Shown: positions 34,374 through 42,662 of the stretch, in pieces | Layout: each line of letters starts with the position of its first letter | Numbering within the stretch: the stretch's first letter is position 1 | The notes under the pieces: generated by a model | Seen by the model: the letters and a program-made list of their open reading frames with translations, nothing else | Databases searched by the model: none | Told to the model about the DNA's origin: nothing | Made by a program: the position numbers and the translations under genes | From: DAIDJD01 sp035485275 | Lineage (GTDB): Bacteria; Oederibacteriota; JAJYGY01; DAIDJD01 | Direction of reading: 5' to 3' | DNA length: 64,000 nucleotides | Assembly: GCA_035485275.1 (NCBI GenBank) | Contig: DATHOE010000031.1 | Location: 62,001-126,000 of the forward strand

Positions 34374-35393
34374 ATGACCCAGCCCAAGGATTTTAAGGTG
34401 ACCAGCGTTCCGCCCAATTTGCGGGTAGAGCCCCTGCCCCTTGACGACACTCCGGTGCGTTTTGACCACATCCTGGCGCGGGCTAAAGTGATGAAACGGG
34501 TCTTGAACCGGCTTTTGGCCGCCGCCCAGACGAATGTCGCGGTCTTGATCCTGGGGGAGACCGGGACCGGCAAGGATCTGGCGGCTGAAAGCATCCATTT
34601 GCGGAGCCGTCATAGGGAAGGCCCCTTTGTGGCCCTCAACGTAGGGGCCATACCCCGGGACCTGGTGGCGAGCGAACTTTTTGGACACGAAGCCGGTTCC
34701 TTCACCGGCGCCCAGACGCGGCGCCAGGGAAAACTGGCGAGGGCCCAGGGCGGCACCCTGTTTTTGGACGAGATCAACAGCATGGACCTCCAGGCCCAGG
34801 CCGCGCTTCTGCGGGTTCTGGAGAACGGCTCCTACTTTCCGGTGGGAAGCGACCAATCCCGGACCGCGGATGTTCGGATCATCGCCGCCAGCAACGCGGA
34901 TTTGCAGGCACTTGCGGCCAAGGGATTGTTTAGGCTGGATCTATATTGGCGTCTGGAGACCTTCATCCTCCATCTTCCTCCCCTGCGCGAACGTCCGGGC
35001 GCCGTGCCGCTCCTCGCGCAGCAATTTTTAAGGGAATTTAACGCCGCTCACGGGCTTTCCGTGAAGGGGATCGACGAGCAGGCCGCCGCGTTGTTGGAAT
35101 CCTATCCCTGGCCTGGAAACGTGCGGGAACTCAAGAATGTCATTCAGAGCGCGCTCCTTATCGCCAGGACCGGGATGTTGGGGCCGCAGCACCTGCCCGA
35201 GCGCATACTTCAGTCCAAGCCGGACGGAGACTCGTTCAAGGTTCCGGATGACCTTTCATTAAAGGCCCTAACCGCCGCCTACTCCAGACACGTACTCGCG
35301 GCCTGCGGCGGAAACAAGAGCAAGGCCGCCGACCGACTGGGAATTACCCGGAAATCTTTATACGCAATTTTGAAGCGTTCCCACGACAAATAA
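34374..35393 (+). CDS. Sigma-54-dependent transcriptional activator without sensor domain
   Basis: 339 residues from ATG 34374. A short leader precedes the AAA+ domain: Walker A ILGETGTGKD, the sigma-54 contact loop GSFTGA (usual form GAFTGA), Walker B TLFLDEINS, RLDLYWRLETFILHLPPLRER and YPWPGNVRELKN. The C-terminus is a Fis-type helix-turn-helix (KSKAADRLGITRKSLYAILKR). It has only about 35 residues before the AAA+ core, so no receiver, GAF or PAS input; activity must be set by expression or a partner, as in PspF. Two -24/-12 promoters lie downstream and are natural targets. Confidence 0.93.
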   Translation: MTQPKDFKVTSVPPNLRVEPLPLDDTPVRFDHILARAKVMKRVLNRLLAAAQTNVAVLILGETGTGKDLAAESIHLRSRHREGPFVALNVGAIPRDLVASELFGHEAGSFTGAQTRRQGKLARAQGGTLFLDEINSMDLQAQAALLRVLENGSYFPVGSDQSRTADVRIIAASNADLQALAAKGLFRLDLYWRLETFILHLPPLRERPGAVPLLAQQFLREFNAAHGLSVKGIDEQAAALLESYPWPGNVRELKNVIQSALLIARTGMLGPQHLPERILQSKPDGDSFKVPDDLSLKALTAAYSRHVLAACGGNKSKAADRLGITRKSLYAILKRSHDK

Positions 35394-35398
35394 GCGTT

Positions 35399-35414
35399 TG
35401 GCAGGTTAATTGCT
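35399..35414 (+). promoter_or_regulatory. Sigma-54 (-24/-12) promoter
   Basis: TGGCAGG-TTAA-TTGCT matches the sigma-54 consensus TGGCACG-N4-TTGCW with one difference, and the invariant GG and GC are 12 nt apart as required. It begins three bases after the activator stop codon and would start transcription near 35425, ahead of the small gene at 35454. Confidence 0.75.
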
Positions 35415-35453
35415 ATATCTATAGTTGTCCCAGTCGAAACGGAGTCACCTCCC

Positions 35454-35735
35454 ATGAAACCCGGCACACCACAATGGATCCTGCTGACCCGGCGGCCCAA
35501 CTTACGCCTCACGAATACAAAGATTTTCCGTTCGCTTAAAAATGCCGTAGTCCGGCTGCGTTTGGGTAAGTCCCTTGGATTGATCATTGATGCATCCTTT
35601 AGGGACAAGTCAGGTGATGCGTGGGCGATCGCCTATGGAGCCCGGGAGCTCTTTCCCAATCTGGCCATTTCAATACTTAGCGTCTTTCCGGACCAAGAAA
35701 AACCGGCCATTTCTCAACACCTGAAGCAAGATTGA
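35454..35735 (+). CDS. Small protein under a sigma-54 promoter, possibly receiver-like
   Basis: 93 residues from ATG 35454, with GGAG about ten bases upstream. The basic N-terminus (WILLTRRPNLRLTNTK) is followed by LGLIIDASFRDKSGDAWAIA and ARELFPNLAISILSVFPD, which resembles the beta3-alpha3-beta4 part of a receiver (LxxxDxxxxxxxG...LRxxxPxxxIxxLS). It would be a degenerate, shortened fold lacking the N-terminal acidic pair. Function unknown. Its placement directly behind the activator gene and its own -24/-12 promoter suggest it acts in that regulon. Confidence 0.6.
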   Translation: MKPGTPQWILLTRRPNLRLTNTKIFRSLKNAVVRLRLGKSLGLIIDASFRDKSGDAWAIAYGARELFPNLAISILSVFPDQEKPAISQHLKQD

Positions 35736-35767
35736 CAGGGAAGCCGGCAAAAAAACACGGAGAGGCG

Positions 35768-35827
35768 ACGGTTATACCGTGGATATTTTATACACTCAAA
35801 AATACACGCTGTACCTTAAGGATACAG
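35768..35827. promoter_or_regulatory. Two palindromes upstream of the second sigma-54 promoter
   Basis: ACGGT-TAT-ACCGT (35768-35780, perfect) and the near-palindrome CTGTACCTTAAGGATACAG (35809-35827) lie about 60-120 nt upstream of the -24 element at 35886, the usual distance for an activator binding site. Whether the Fis-type protein at 34374 binds them is untested. Confidence 0.35.
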
Positions 35828-35885
35828 TTTTAGCAATGCCTTCCCGGAAAACGGAGAAAAACGCGCAACACCGGCCTTGGGCCGA

Positions 35886-35901
35886 TGGCATAGATATTGC
35901 T
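35886..35901 (+). promoter_or_regulatory. Second sigma-54 (-24/-12) promoter
   Basis: TGGCATAGATATTGCT keeps TGGCA and TTGCT with exact 12-nt GG-to-GC spacing. It lies 80 nt ahead of the LysM lipoprotein gene and would start transcription near 35912. Confidence 0.65.
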
Positions 35902-35980
35902 CTATAAAGCCTGACGCACGCGAGGCCCCCTGATTATTGGGCGAATAAAAACGGGGCTTACCCACTGGGAGCAGACGAGA

Positions 35981-36403
35981 ATGGCCGCGAAAATCGCCTC
36001 GGGGATTGGCTGTGCAATCCTTATCCCGATCCTCATAGCCGGTTGCGCTGCCAATAGGCAGATGTTGAAAACCACGGGCCTTGCTCCTACGCCTGCGCCG
36101 ACCCCGCTTGCCGCCGCACCTTCCAGGATTCCGATGGAATTCAGGCACTACGTCGTGCACAAGGGCGATAACCTTTGGGATATAGCCGGGAGAGATCAGA
36201 TCTTCGGAGATTCGTTCGAATGGCCGCTGTTGTTCCGTGAGAATCGCGACCAGATCCAGGATCCGGACCTGATCTTCCCGAAACAGGACCTGAGTTACTC
36301 GAACGCAATATCCGCGCAAGAGCTGAAGGAGATAAGAAAAATCGCCGAATCGACGCCGCCCTACCACCGGCACGCACGCCGACATTTGCTTCCCTTAGGG
36401 TGA
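35981..36403 (+). CDS. LysM-domain lipoprotein
   Basis: 140 residues. The signal ends in the lipobox LIAGC, so Cys22 is likely lipid-modified. A Pro/Ala/Thr-rich linker leads to a LysM domain (HYVVHKGDNLWDIAGRDQIFG, then PLLFRENRDQIQDPDLIFPKQ), which binds peptidoglycan. The tail is His/Arg-rich. It is probably made under control of the sigma-54 promoter at 35886 and so would be an envelope-directed member of the regulon of the activator at 34374. A strong terminator follows at 36563. Confidence 0.88.
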   Translation: MAAKIASGIGCAILIPILIAGCAANRQMLKTTGLAPTPAPTPLAAAPSRIPMEFRHYVVHKGDNLWDIAGRDQIFGDSFEWPLLFRENRDQIQDPDLIFPKQDLSYSNAISAQELKEIRKIAESTPPYHRHARRHLLPLG

Positions 36404-36562
36404 GTTTCGCCGCCGGGCGTGGATGGAGATTGAACAAACGTTTGGGAAAAAGACCGGGAGAGACGTCTCTAATGAGCGCCCGTTCTAACCGGCTGATGTC
36501 ACGGTCTGCATGCCGGTTCCAACTGGCCGTCGACTGCTCAGGCCGACAGCTCGACGGCGGAC

Positions 36563-36618
36563 GCGGCCAGGCTTCGTAGGATTCCCCTCCCACCCCGGGG
36601 CCTGGCCGCAGTTTTTTT
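36563..36618 (+). terminator. Rho-independent terminator
   Basis: Arms GCGGCCAGGC (36563-36572) and GCCTGGCCGC (36600-36609) pair perfectly across a 27-nt loop and are followed by AGTTTTTTT. It ends the LysM transcript about 160 nt after its stop, or could be the 3' end of a small RNA encoded in 36404-36618, which otherwise holds no gene. Confidence 0.75.
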
Positions 36619-36656
36619 AAAGGCCCATCGAACCGCTTCGCTCAAAGGAGAGCACC

Positions 36657-36911
36657 ATGAAGAAGATACACTGGCTGATCTTCTCCCTCGCCTTTATGTT
36701 GGGCTTGGCGGTCCTGGCATACACGGGAACCATGGATTCGAGTGCAGGCACGGTGCCCGCGCGGGCGCCCGCTTTGGTCCCGGCGATCCACCATAAACGC
36801 CATCACATGCATCACGCGATCCTCGCCGAGGTGGCACCCGCTGTGCCTCGAGGCGCATCCCGATCCGCCAGCATCTCCACCAAATCTCCTTGGTGGAAGA
36901 TCTGGAGTTGA
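36657..36911 (+). CDS. Small exported or membrane protein with His-rich segment
   Basis: 84 residues from ATG 36657 with AAAGGAG upstream. An N-terminal hydrophobic segment (IHWLIFSLAFMLGLAVLAYTG) is a signal or anchor. The mature part has HHKRHHMHH, a cluster of six histidines that could bind a metal, and a basic, Ser-rich end. No family is recognised. It is preceded by a terminator and so has its own promoter. Confidence 0.65.
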   Translation: MKKIHWLIFSLAFMLGLAVLAYTGTMDSSAGTVPARAPALVPAIHHKRHHMHHAILAEVAPAVPRGASRSASISTKSPWWKIWS

Positions 36912-37095
36912 GGGCTTCAGCGCACGGACAGGCCTGGTCACCCGGAGGCCGTTTTGGTAAGGCCGGTCATCGGCAAGGTCAGGTCGACGAGAAGGGGAGT
37001 CGGGGTCGACCAAATTCGAGTTGAATTTCCGGCGCCTGCGCCGAGGGCCGCACCAAGACCGTCAACGTGAGGTGGCATGCGAGGGAGGATGGCGA

Positions 37096-37656
37096 TTGGG
37101 GGCGCTTCGCGACCTTATTCGAGAATTCGAGAAGGCCGTGCGGGACGCCCTGAAATCCTTTGATGCCAATGGATATAAGGACTACGAAGCCGGCGTTTAC
37201 GATGGCGTGAAACAGGCCTTGGAAATAGCTCAGTTTCTGCGGATTTGTTTGTCGGCCGACGACGACCCGCAAGCCCACGGACGTCTCGTCCGAAAGGTAT
37301 GTCCTGGGCCGGCCGAGGATCTTCTGGAAAGGCTGGAAAAGGCGCACTGGTATGCTCAAATGGCGTTCAAAGCGAGCGGGCATCAGGATTATTATGCCGG
37401 TATCTATGACGGCATCAAGCGTGCCCTCCGAACGGCGCGGAGGCGATCACTTAGAGGCATGCCCTGGGACGGATCCGCCACTGGCCGGTTCGGAAATGGA
37501 CGTTTTGAACGGTATTTGCGGGGACGGCACGAGATAGCGGCCGACGGACATCCTTTTTCCAGGGCTCGTCTTCAGGCGCGTTCTTTTAGAAAAATGGAAC
37601 ACCAAGCGGGCGACCACGCGCCTTGGGATGGCGACATGGCGCCTGACAGGGGCTGA
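37096..37656 (+). CDS. Hypothetical protein with an internal duplication
   Basis: 186 residues from TTG 37096, chosen because GGGAGG lies seven bases upstream; GTG 37072 and TTG 37021 are in frame. Two copies of one unit occur: NGYKDYEAGVYDGVKQALEI and SGHQDYYAGIYDGIKRALRT, about 70 residues apart, each ending a helical segment. The C-terminal 60 residues are basic and low in complexity. No signal or membrane helix. Function unknown; the repeated DYxAGxYDGxKxAL looks like a small ligand- or helix-packing motif. Confidence 0.65.
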   Translation: MGALRDLIREFEKAVRDALKSFDANGYKDYEAGVYDGVKQALEIAQFLRICLSADDDPQAHGRLVRKVCPGPAEDLLERLEKAHWYAQMAFKASGHQDYYAGIYDGIKRALRTARRRSLRGMPWDGSATGRFGNGRFERYLRGRHEIAADGHPFSRARLQARSFRKMEHQAGDHAPWDGDMAPDRG

Positions 37657-37838
37657 AATTTCCCCGTCCCGGCGTTCAGGGCGCTTTCCGCCGCACTTTC
37701 GATTTTAGTTTCCTAAAGACTGAGATGGCGTCGGTTTGGCGGAAAGCTTCCAGCTATCGGCGCTTTTTCCCGTCCGACTATGGCGGTGAATGACGCCGAA
37801 CACGAAATCCCTGAATAGGTCCGTCCAAAAGCATCTAT

Positions 37839-37873
37839 CCATTGGCGCCCAATTTATCCTTGGGCGCCAATGG
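37839..37873. repeat. Perfect 14-bp inverted repeat
   Basis: CCATTGGCGCCCAA (37839-37852) and TTGGGCGCCAATGG (37860-37873) flank a 7-nt loop. It lies 78 nt before the ClC gene start and 180 nt after the preceding gene, followed by TGGTTTTGGGG. It may be a weak terminator for the upstream gene or an operator for the ClC gene. Confidence 0.6.
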
Positions 37874-37950
37874 TGGTTTTGGGGACCCGGAAAAATCCAG
37901 GTACAGTAACGTGGGATCCGCACCTCACTTACATTTCCTTGATTAGGACT

Positions 37951-39597
37951 ATGGCTCCGAACGGATCAAGGCCCCATTCAGGTTCAAATGGCAGCATTGT
38001 TAATCCAACGCTGCGGCTATCCGCTTGGCGGGTTTGGCCGTCCTGGGCCCGCGTCAATGCTCTTTCAGCGGTTCTGGGAATTGGCGTCGGGGCCCTAGCC
38101 GCTTTCCTTTATTGGGGAGTCCATGTCGCGGAACGCATGCTTTGGCAGGAGCCATTGAGCATTCCTGACGGGCTTGCCGGGACTTTTTTCCTCGGTCCCC
38201 GGGGCATTGCGCTTATCATTGCGATTCCAGCCTTGGGCGGCCTTGCCGTTGGCTTGATCGCCAAATACGCCTGCGGCGAAGCCGCGGGGGGCGGCACCGG
38301 GGAAATCCTGAGGTCCTACCATCGAGGCGGCGCGCAGTTGCCTGGACGCCTGGTTCCGTTCAAATGGCTCGCGTCCTGCCTGACCTTGGGGACGGGAGGG
38401 GCGGGGGGAAACGAGGGGCCCGCGGCCCTGATCGGGTCGGCCACGGGGTCTTGGCTGGCGCGGCGCCTGAATTTGAGCGCCTCGGAACGCGGCCTCCTTT
38501 TTTCCGCCGGCATCGCGGCGGGAGTGGGGGCCATTTTTAGGGCCCCCTTGGGCGGAGCCCTCTTCGCCTGCGAAATGTACTATTCCAGTTCTGAATTCGA
38601 GAGCGACGCTTTGTTGCCGTCGTTGACCGCTTCCGTCTGCGCCTATTTTCTGTTCGGCTTGTTTTTGGGTTACCAGCCATTGCTGCCGGGCGATACCGTG
38701 TTCACCCTCAGCTTGGTCAATTTTGCGGCGCTGGGGGCAATGGCGTTGATTTGCGCGATCGGGGCCCGCGCCTATGTGGCGTGGATGGACCTCTGTTCAC
38801 GACGCATGAAAGCCGCCTTGCCGCAGCCGTGGCGTCCGGCCATGGGCGGGCTGATGGTCGGCGGACTCGCCTTGGGCCTGCTTTTTGCATCCAAACGCTG
38901 GCTCGGAAGCGACGCGCGCGTGCTCTCGGTTTTGGGCGAAGGTTATCCGATCTTGAATTCCGCGGTTTTGGCCCAGGCCCTGCCGCTCTTGCTCATCCTG
39001 GTGGCCGTGGGCAAGCTGCTCGCGTCCGGACTAACCGTGGGGTCGGGCGGATCCGCGGGCGTTTTCGCGCCCAGCATGATCATCGGAGGGTGCCTGGGAG
39101 CCTTGGTTTTCCTGGGCTTGCATGCGCTGGGTTGCTCCGACGGGGACCCCAAAGCCTATGTCCTCGCCGGGATGGCGGCCTTTTTCGCGGCGGGCACCGC
39201 CTGCCCGCTCGCATCCATCATCATCATCACGGAGGTCGCCCAGGGCTATCATCTGTTGCCGGCCCTGATGTGGGTGGTGGCGTTGGCTTACCTTTTGAGG
39301 CCCAGGCCATGCCTGTTTAAGGACCAGGCGGCGAGTAGCGTGGATTCGCCGATGCATCGTGACGAATTGCAGAGCGACTTTCTCGCTTCCCGCACCGTCG
39401 GCCAGCTTTGCAGGAATGCGGGAGCTTGGGACAGTGAGGACAAGGGCTGCCTGCCATTGCGGGCGGACCAGATCTTAGGCGAGGCGGTGAGGCGGATGAA
39501 GGCCGAAGGCCTCGTGGAACTGCCCGTCGTCGACCGACAGGGCCGGTTCATCGGCCTTTTTGCTTACGGGGACATGGTTTCCTTCGAGGCGAAATGA
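37951..39597 (+). CDS. ClC-family chloride channel/antiporter with CBS-type tail
   Basis: 548 residues from ATG 37951. About ten or more membrane helices with ClC blocks: LGTGGAGGNEGPAALIGSA (family form GREGP), GVGAIFRAPLGGALFACE and GSGGSAGVFAPSMIIGG (GxFxP). The arginine of GREGP is Asn here. The C-terminal 90 residues resemble one CBS domain (ADQILGEAVRRMKAEGLVEL, PVVDRQGRFIGLFAYGDM). ClC proteins exchange chloride for protons or conduct anions; the gating Glu is present in GNEGP. It stands alone between an inverted repeat and a copy of the dispersed repeat. Confidence 0.92.
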   Translation: MAPNGSRPHSGSNGSIVNPTLRLSAWRVWPSWARVNALSAVLGIGVGALAAFLYWGVHVAERMLWQEPLSIPDGLAGTFFLGPRGIALIIAIPALGGLAVGLIAKYACGEAAGGGTGEILRSYHRGGAQLPGRLVPFKWLASCLTLGTGGAGGNEGPAALIGSATGSWLARRLNLSASERGLLFSAGIAAGVGAIFRAPLGGALFACEMYYSSSEFESDALLPSLTASVCAYFLFGLFLGYQPLLPGDTVFTLSLVNFAALGAMALICAIGARAYVAWMDLCSRRMKAALPQPWRPAMGGLMVGGLALGLLFASKRWLGSDARVLSVLGEGYPILNSAVLAQALPLLLILVAVGKLLASGLTVGSGGSAGVFAPSMIIGGCLGALVFLGLHALGCSDGDPKAYVLAGMAAFFAAGTACPLASIIIITEVAQGYHLLPALMWVVALAYLLRPRPCLFKDQAASSVDSPMHRDELQSDFLASRTVGQLCRNAGAWDSEDKGCLPLRADQILGEAVRRMKAEGLVELPVVDRQGRFIGLFAYGDMVSFEAK

Positions 39598-39717
39598 CGC
39601 CCGGAAAGTGGATCACTAAAAAATGTGGAGCCCATCCAAACCGCAGAGGTCGGATATTGACGGACACGTCCGAAAGGAACATGAAAAAAAACTTCCCAAA
39701 CCTATCCGAGCGCGTGA

Positions 39718-39833
39718 CCTTTCAAAGTTGGCGCGTTTTGAAACGCCCTTTTGCAGGGTTTCTCAAGATAGAGTATGCCGCAAGGCCCCACGGTTGCGAC
39801 GGGTGGTGCCGCGCATCAAAAGTCGATTGTTAA
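39718..39833 (+). repeat. Dispersed repeat, copy C (promoter-like module only)
   Basis: TTTTGAAACGCCCTTTTGCAGGG, then TATGCCGCAAGGCC and CGGTTGCG, aligns with copy D at 45.46 kb. It keeps TTGCAG and TATGCC at 17-nt spacing, like a -35/-10 pair, and ends with ATCAAAAGTCGATTG before running into the dipZ stop. The tRNA-like and hairpin parts are missing, so this copy is truncated. Confidence 0.55.
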
Positions 39834-41560
39834 CCGAAGGTGAACGCGTACACACCGGTCCCCGCCCCGCTGAAGACGATGCGCAATCTGTGCGATCCGG
39901 GCTTTCCTTGCAGGTCCACCAGGTTGTACAGGCGGTGGGTGTCAAGCTGCACCTGGTTGTTTTTGACGTCAGCCCCTCCCGCCGAGGCGATGGGCTTGCC
40001 GTCCAGGTACAGCGAAACCCGTCCTCCGTGGGGGCCGGGCCCGATCACCAGGTAGACTTTATCCGCGGTGAAATGGATCTCCAGCGCCGAGCCTTGGTCC
40101 GGTTTGGCGGCCTCCTGTGTGAGGGTCCAAGGTCCTTCATAGGCGATCCGGTCGTTCCCGAGGCCGGCCGGCAAGGTGTAGAGTCGTCTTCCCGCGACCG
40201 GCCGTTCCGGGGACGCGAAGCGCGCAAGCCGCGCAAGTCCCAGGTAGGATTCCGGCGTCTGGTCATAGTCGTCGTCCTGGGCCTGGACCAGGGTCGCGGT
40301 TCCCTGGGCGGGGTGCCCGGATTCGGCCAAAAGCTTCCGGATGGCCGCGTCCATCTTGTCGTAGTCGCCCTCTCCGAAATCCGCCAGCCGGATGTGCCCA
40401 TTCGCATCAATCAAGTATTCCGCCGGCCAGTATTCATTATGGTAGGCCGACCATGTCGCGAAGGCGTTGTCCTGGGCCACTGGATACGTGATGGAGAATT
40501 CTTTGAGGGCGTTTTGGACGTTGGAGGTCTCCTTTTCGAACGCGAACTCAGGGGCATGCACGCCGATGAGCACAAAATGGTCCGGGCCGTACTCCTTGTA
40601 CCAGGCCTTGGTGTTGGGCAGGGTCCGCAGGCAGTTGATGCAGCTGTAGGTCCAGAAGTCGACCAGGACGACCTTGCCCTTCAGGCTCGCCAGGGTCAGC
40701 GGCGGGCTGTTGAGCCAATGCGTGATGCCGGTGAACTCCGGCGCTGGACCCAGATCCGAGAGTTGGCCTCCCGTTTCGGCGCTCGCCTGCGCGGCCTTCG
40801 TGCCCCTGAGCGCGTTCAACTGCTGGGTCACGGTCGCGTTGTTCTCGACGCCGTTGACCAGGTTGCCGTAAGAAGGGAAGGCTTCGAGGATCTTCAGCTG
40901 GATGACTTTGTCATAGTTGGTGTACATAAGCACGGCCACGCCGATCATGATGACACCGAAGACCTGCTGGACCCGGCCAGTGAACTTGTTGAACTTGCGC
41001 ATGCGGGTGAAGATCCACGAGCCGCTCAGGGACACGAGCAGCAGGGGAACACCGAGGCCCAGGGCATAGGTGCAGGTGACCAGGATCACCTGGGCGCTCA
41101 GCGATTGGGTGGCGGCCAGCGTGGCGATGGTGGCCAGGATGGGACCGGCGCAGGGCGCCCAGACCAGGCCCACTGAAAATCCCGCCAGGTAACCCGGGCC
41201 AAAGCCCTGGCCTTTGCCCTGCCCCTGGAGCTTTCCCTGGACGGGTTGGAGCGCCCGGCTGACCCAGACCTCGAAATGCGCCGCCAGTGAGGGGATGACG
41301 AGGGCAATGCCCAGGATCGCGATCAGGATGACCGCGATCAGGCGGAAGACATTGGCGTCGATATGGAGGAAGCGTTCCAGATACGAGACGAAAAGGGTGA
41401 AGAGGACGAAGCTCGTCATCACCCCCAGGGTGAGGCCGAAAGGCTTGCGCTTGCCGCCGGTCGAGGAGACCGACAGCACCAGGGGGAGGACAGGCCAGAT
41501 GCAGGGCGCGAGGATGGTGGCCGCGCCCGCCAGAAAAGCGAATAACAACAGGACTATCAT
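39830..41560 (-). CDS. dipZ: DipZ-like protein: CcdA/DsbD membrane domain fused to thioredoxin-like domain
   Basis: 576 residues. The N-terminal 240 are a six-helix CcdA-type electron-transfer domain with its two cysteine sites, ILAPCIWPVLPLVLS and LVWAPCAGPILA. A periplasmic thioredoxin-like domain follows, with DFWTYSCINCLRTLP (CxxC) and GVHAPEFAFEKE. The last 150 residues are a beta-rich domain (LYTLPAGLGNDRIAYEG, VSLYLDGKPI) like that of mycobacterial DipZ. It moves electrons from cytoplasmic thioredoxin to periplasmic thiols. It is the first of several thiol/redox proteins in this stretch, with DUF1223 and a peroxiredoxin nearby. Confidence 0.92.
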   Translation of the reverse strand: MIVLLLFAFLAGAATILAPCIWPVLPLVLSVSSTGGKRKPFGLTLGVMTSFVLFTLFVSYLERFLHIDANVFRLIAVILIAILGIALVIPSLAAHFEVWVSRALQPVQGKLQGQGKGQGFGPGYLAGFSVGLVWAPCAGPILATIATLAATQSLSAQVILVTCTYALGLGVPLLLVSLSGSWIFTRMRKFNKFTGRVQQVFGVIMIGVAVLMYTNYDKVIQLKILEAFPSYGNLVNGVENNATVTQQLNALRGTKAAQASAETGGQLSDLGPAPEFTGITHWLNSPPLTLASLKGKVVLVDFWTYSCINCLRTLPNTKAWYKEYGPDHFVLIGVHAPEFAFEKETSNVQNALKEFSITYPVAQDNAFATWSAYHNEYWPAEYLIDANGHIRLADFGEGDYDKMDAAIRKLLAESGHPAQGTATLVQAQDDDYDQTPESYLGLARLARFASPERPVAGRRLYTLPAGLGNDRIAYEGPWTLTQEAAKPDQGSALEIHFTADKVYLVIGPGPHGGRVSLYLDGKPIASAGGADVKNNQVQLDTHRLYNLVDLQGKPGSHRLRIVFSGAGTGVYAFTFG

Positions 41561-41743
41561 AGGGCCTCAGGCAGGGGTTTTGAAATTTGCGGCTTCCGGG
41601 TCATTTACGCTCCACCCCGCAACTTGGATGGCCCTCATATTGTTCTAAATACCCATTGGGGCGTCGGCCCTACCCTCGGCCTTCGACCTTCCGAATACGC
41701 CCGTCATCGGCGCCGCAAGGAACGTCGTTGGGGAGGGCAGGCT

Positions 41744-42034
41744 TCAAGCTTGCCTGTTTATATGGCCCGGCAGTTCCGGCTGCGGCGGCTCCGTCTTGTC
41801 CGAAGCCGCATTCTTTGATCCGTAGGATTCAGGGTCTCCGTATTTGGGCGACCAATCTTTTGAATCCCTGTGGTCCGGGGACTCCCTGCGCAGGACCCTC
41901 TCTGTGTACCTGCGCAGAATCAAGGCAACCCGGATGCCGAGGCGCTGGCCGAAATCCTCCGCCTGAGTTGTCTTCTCTACGCCGGCCACCGGCGCCACCG
42001 GTGCCGGTGGCCGGACATGTTGATCCCAGTTCAT
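41744..42034 (-). CDS. Small hypothetical protein downstream of fecR
   Basis: 96 residues from ATG 42034, with GGAGAG six bases upstream. Pro-rich at the start, then a charged helix (FGQRLGIRVALILRRYTERVLRR) and a hydrophilic tail full of Asp, Ser and Lys (KDWSPKYGDPESYGSKN). No family seen. It follows the FecR-like gene by 64 nt on the same strand and could be the third gene of the sigma factor operon. The good ribosome site is the main support. Confidence 0.5.
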   Translation of the reverse strand: MNWDQHVRPPAPVAPVAGVEKTTQAEDFGQRLGIRVALILRRYTERVLRRESPDHRDSKDWSPKYGDPESYGSKNAASDKTEPPQPELPGHINRQA

Positions 42035-42098
42035 AGAAGACTCTCCAGGCTTGGCCGGGAGGCCAGAGGTTGGGAATTCCGTTCCCGCCTTGGGCCGC

Positions 42099-42662
42099 CT
42101 AGCCCACCGGGCCGGTGTCCGGGTGCCAATGCAGGGTCGGCGCCTTGGACAAGGTCGGCTTGCCCTTACGGTGAGCCAGGGTCACCGCAACGTGATCCCT
42201 GCTCTTCATCACTTTGCGAAGGCCGCCCGCGCTCAGCCAGAGCTTGCCCTCGCACAGGCACACATAGGATTCCTTGGGGCCGCGGCTTTCAGCGTAGAAC
42301 CAGGTTCCCTTCACCTCGATCAGGCCCAGGGGCAGTTGCACTGAGAAAGCCGTATTCTTGACGACATGGACCATGGCTCCGCCCGCCTCTAGCAGGAGTT
42401 CCAGGCCGCGAGCACCCCGCCTCAAAGTCGCCCGGGTGTTCTCGTTCAGGGCGATCAGCGCCTGGCCCCGGATACGCAACTCCGCCCGGGCCCCGGCTCC
42501 AGTGCGGGCGACCCCGTGATCCAGTGACACCAGACCGTGGCTGTCCCTCAGCTCCAAGGGGGGGGCGGCGACCGCCCTCAAAATGCTGTCCTTCAGGGAT
42601 TTGGGAGGAACTTTGGGAGTCAGGGCCAAGCTTAGCAGGGCCGCTGTCTTGTCTTTATTCAT
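42099..42662 (-). CDS. FecR-domain protein
   Basis: 187 residues from ATG 42662, which overlaps the sigma factor stop (ATGA). The middle shows the FecR fold (GAGARAELRIRGQALIALNE, TRATLRRGARGLELLLEAGG, VQLPLGLIEVKGTWFYAES). There is no membrane helix or signal peptide, unlike true FecR anti-sigma regulators, so it may act in the cytoplasm. Coupling to the ECF sigma gene makes an anti-sigma role likely. Confidence 0.8.
   Translation of the reverse strand: MNKDKTAALLSLALTPKVPPKSLKDSILRAVAAPPLELRDSHGLVSLDHGVARTGAGARAELRIRGQALIALNENTRATLRRGARGLELLLEAGGAMVHVVKNTAFSVQLPLGLIEVKGTWFYAESRGPKESYVCLCEGKLWLSAGGLRKVMKSRDHVAVTLAHRKGKPTLSKAPTLHWHPDTGPVG

Noticed and set aside
39623..41176. 517-codon plus-strand frame opposite dipZ
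   Set aside because: The minus strand encodes a full DipZ with both Cys sites; the plus frame has no recognisable domain.
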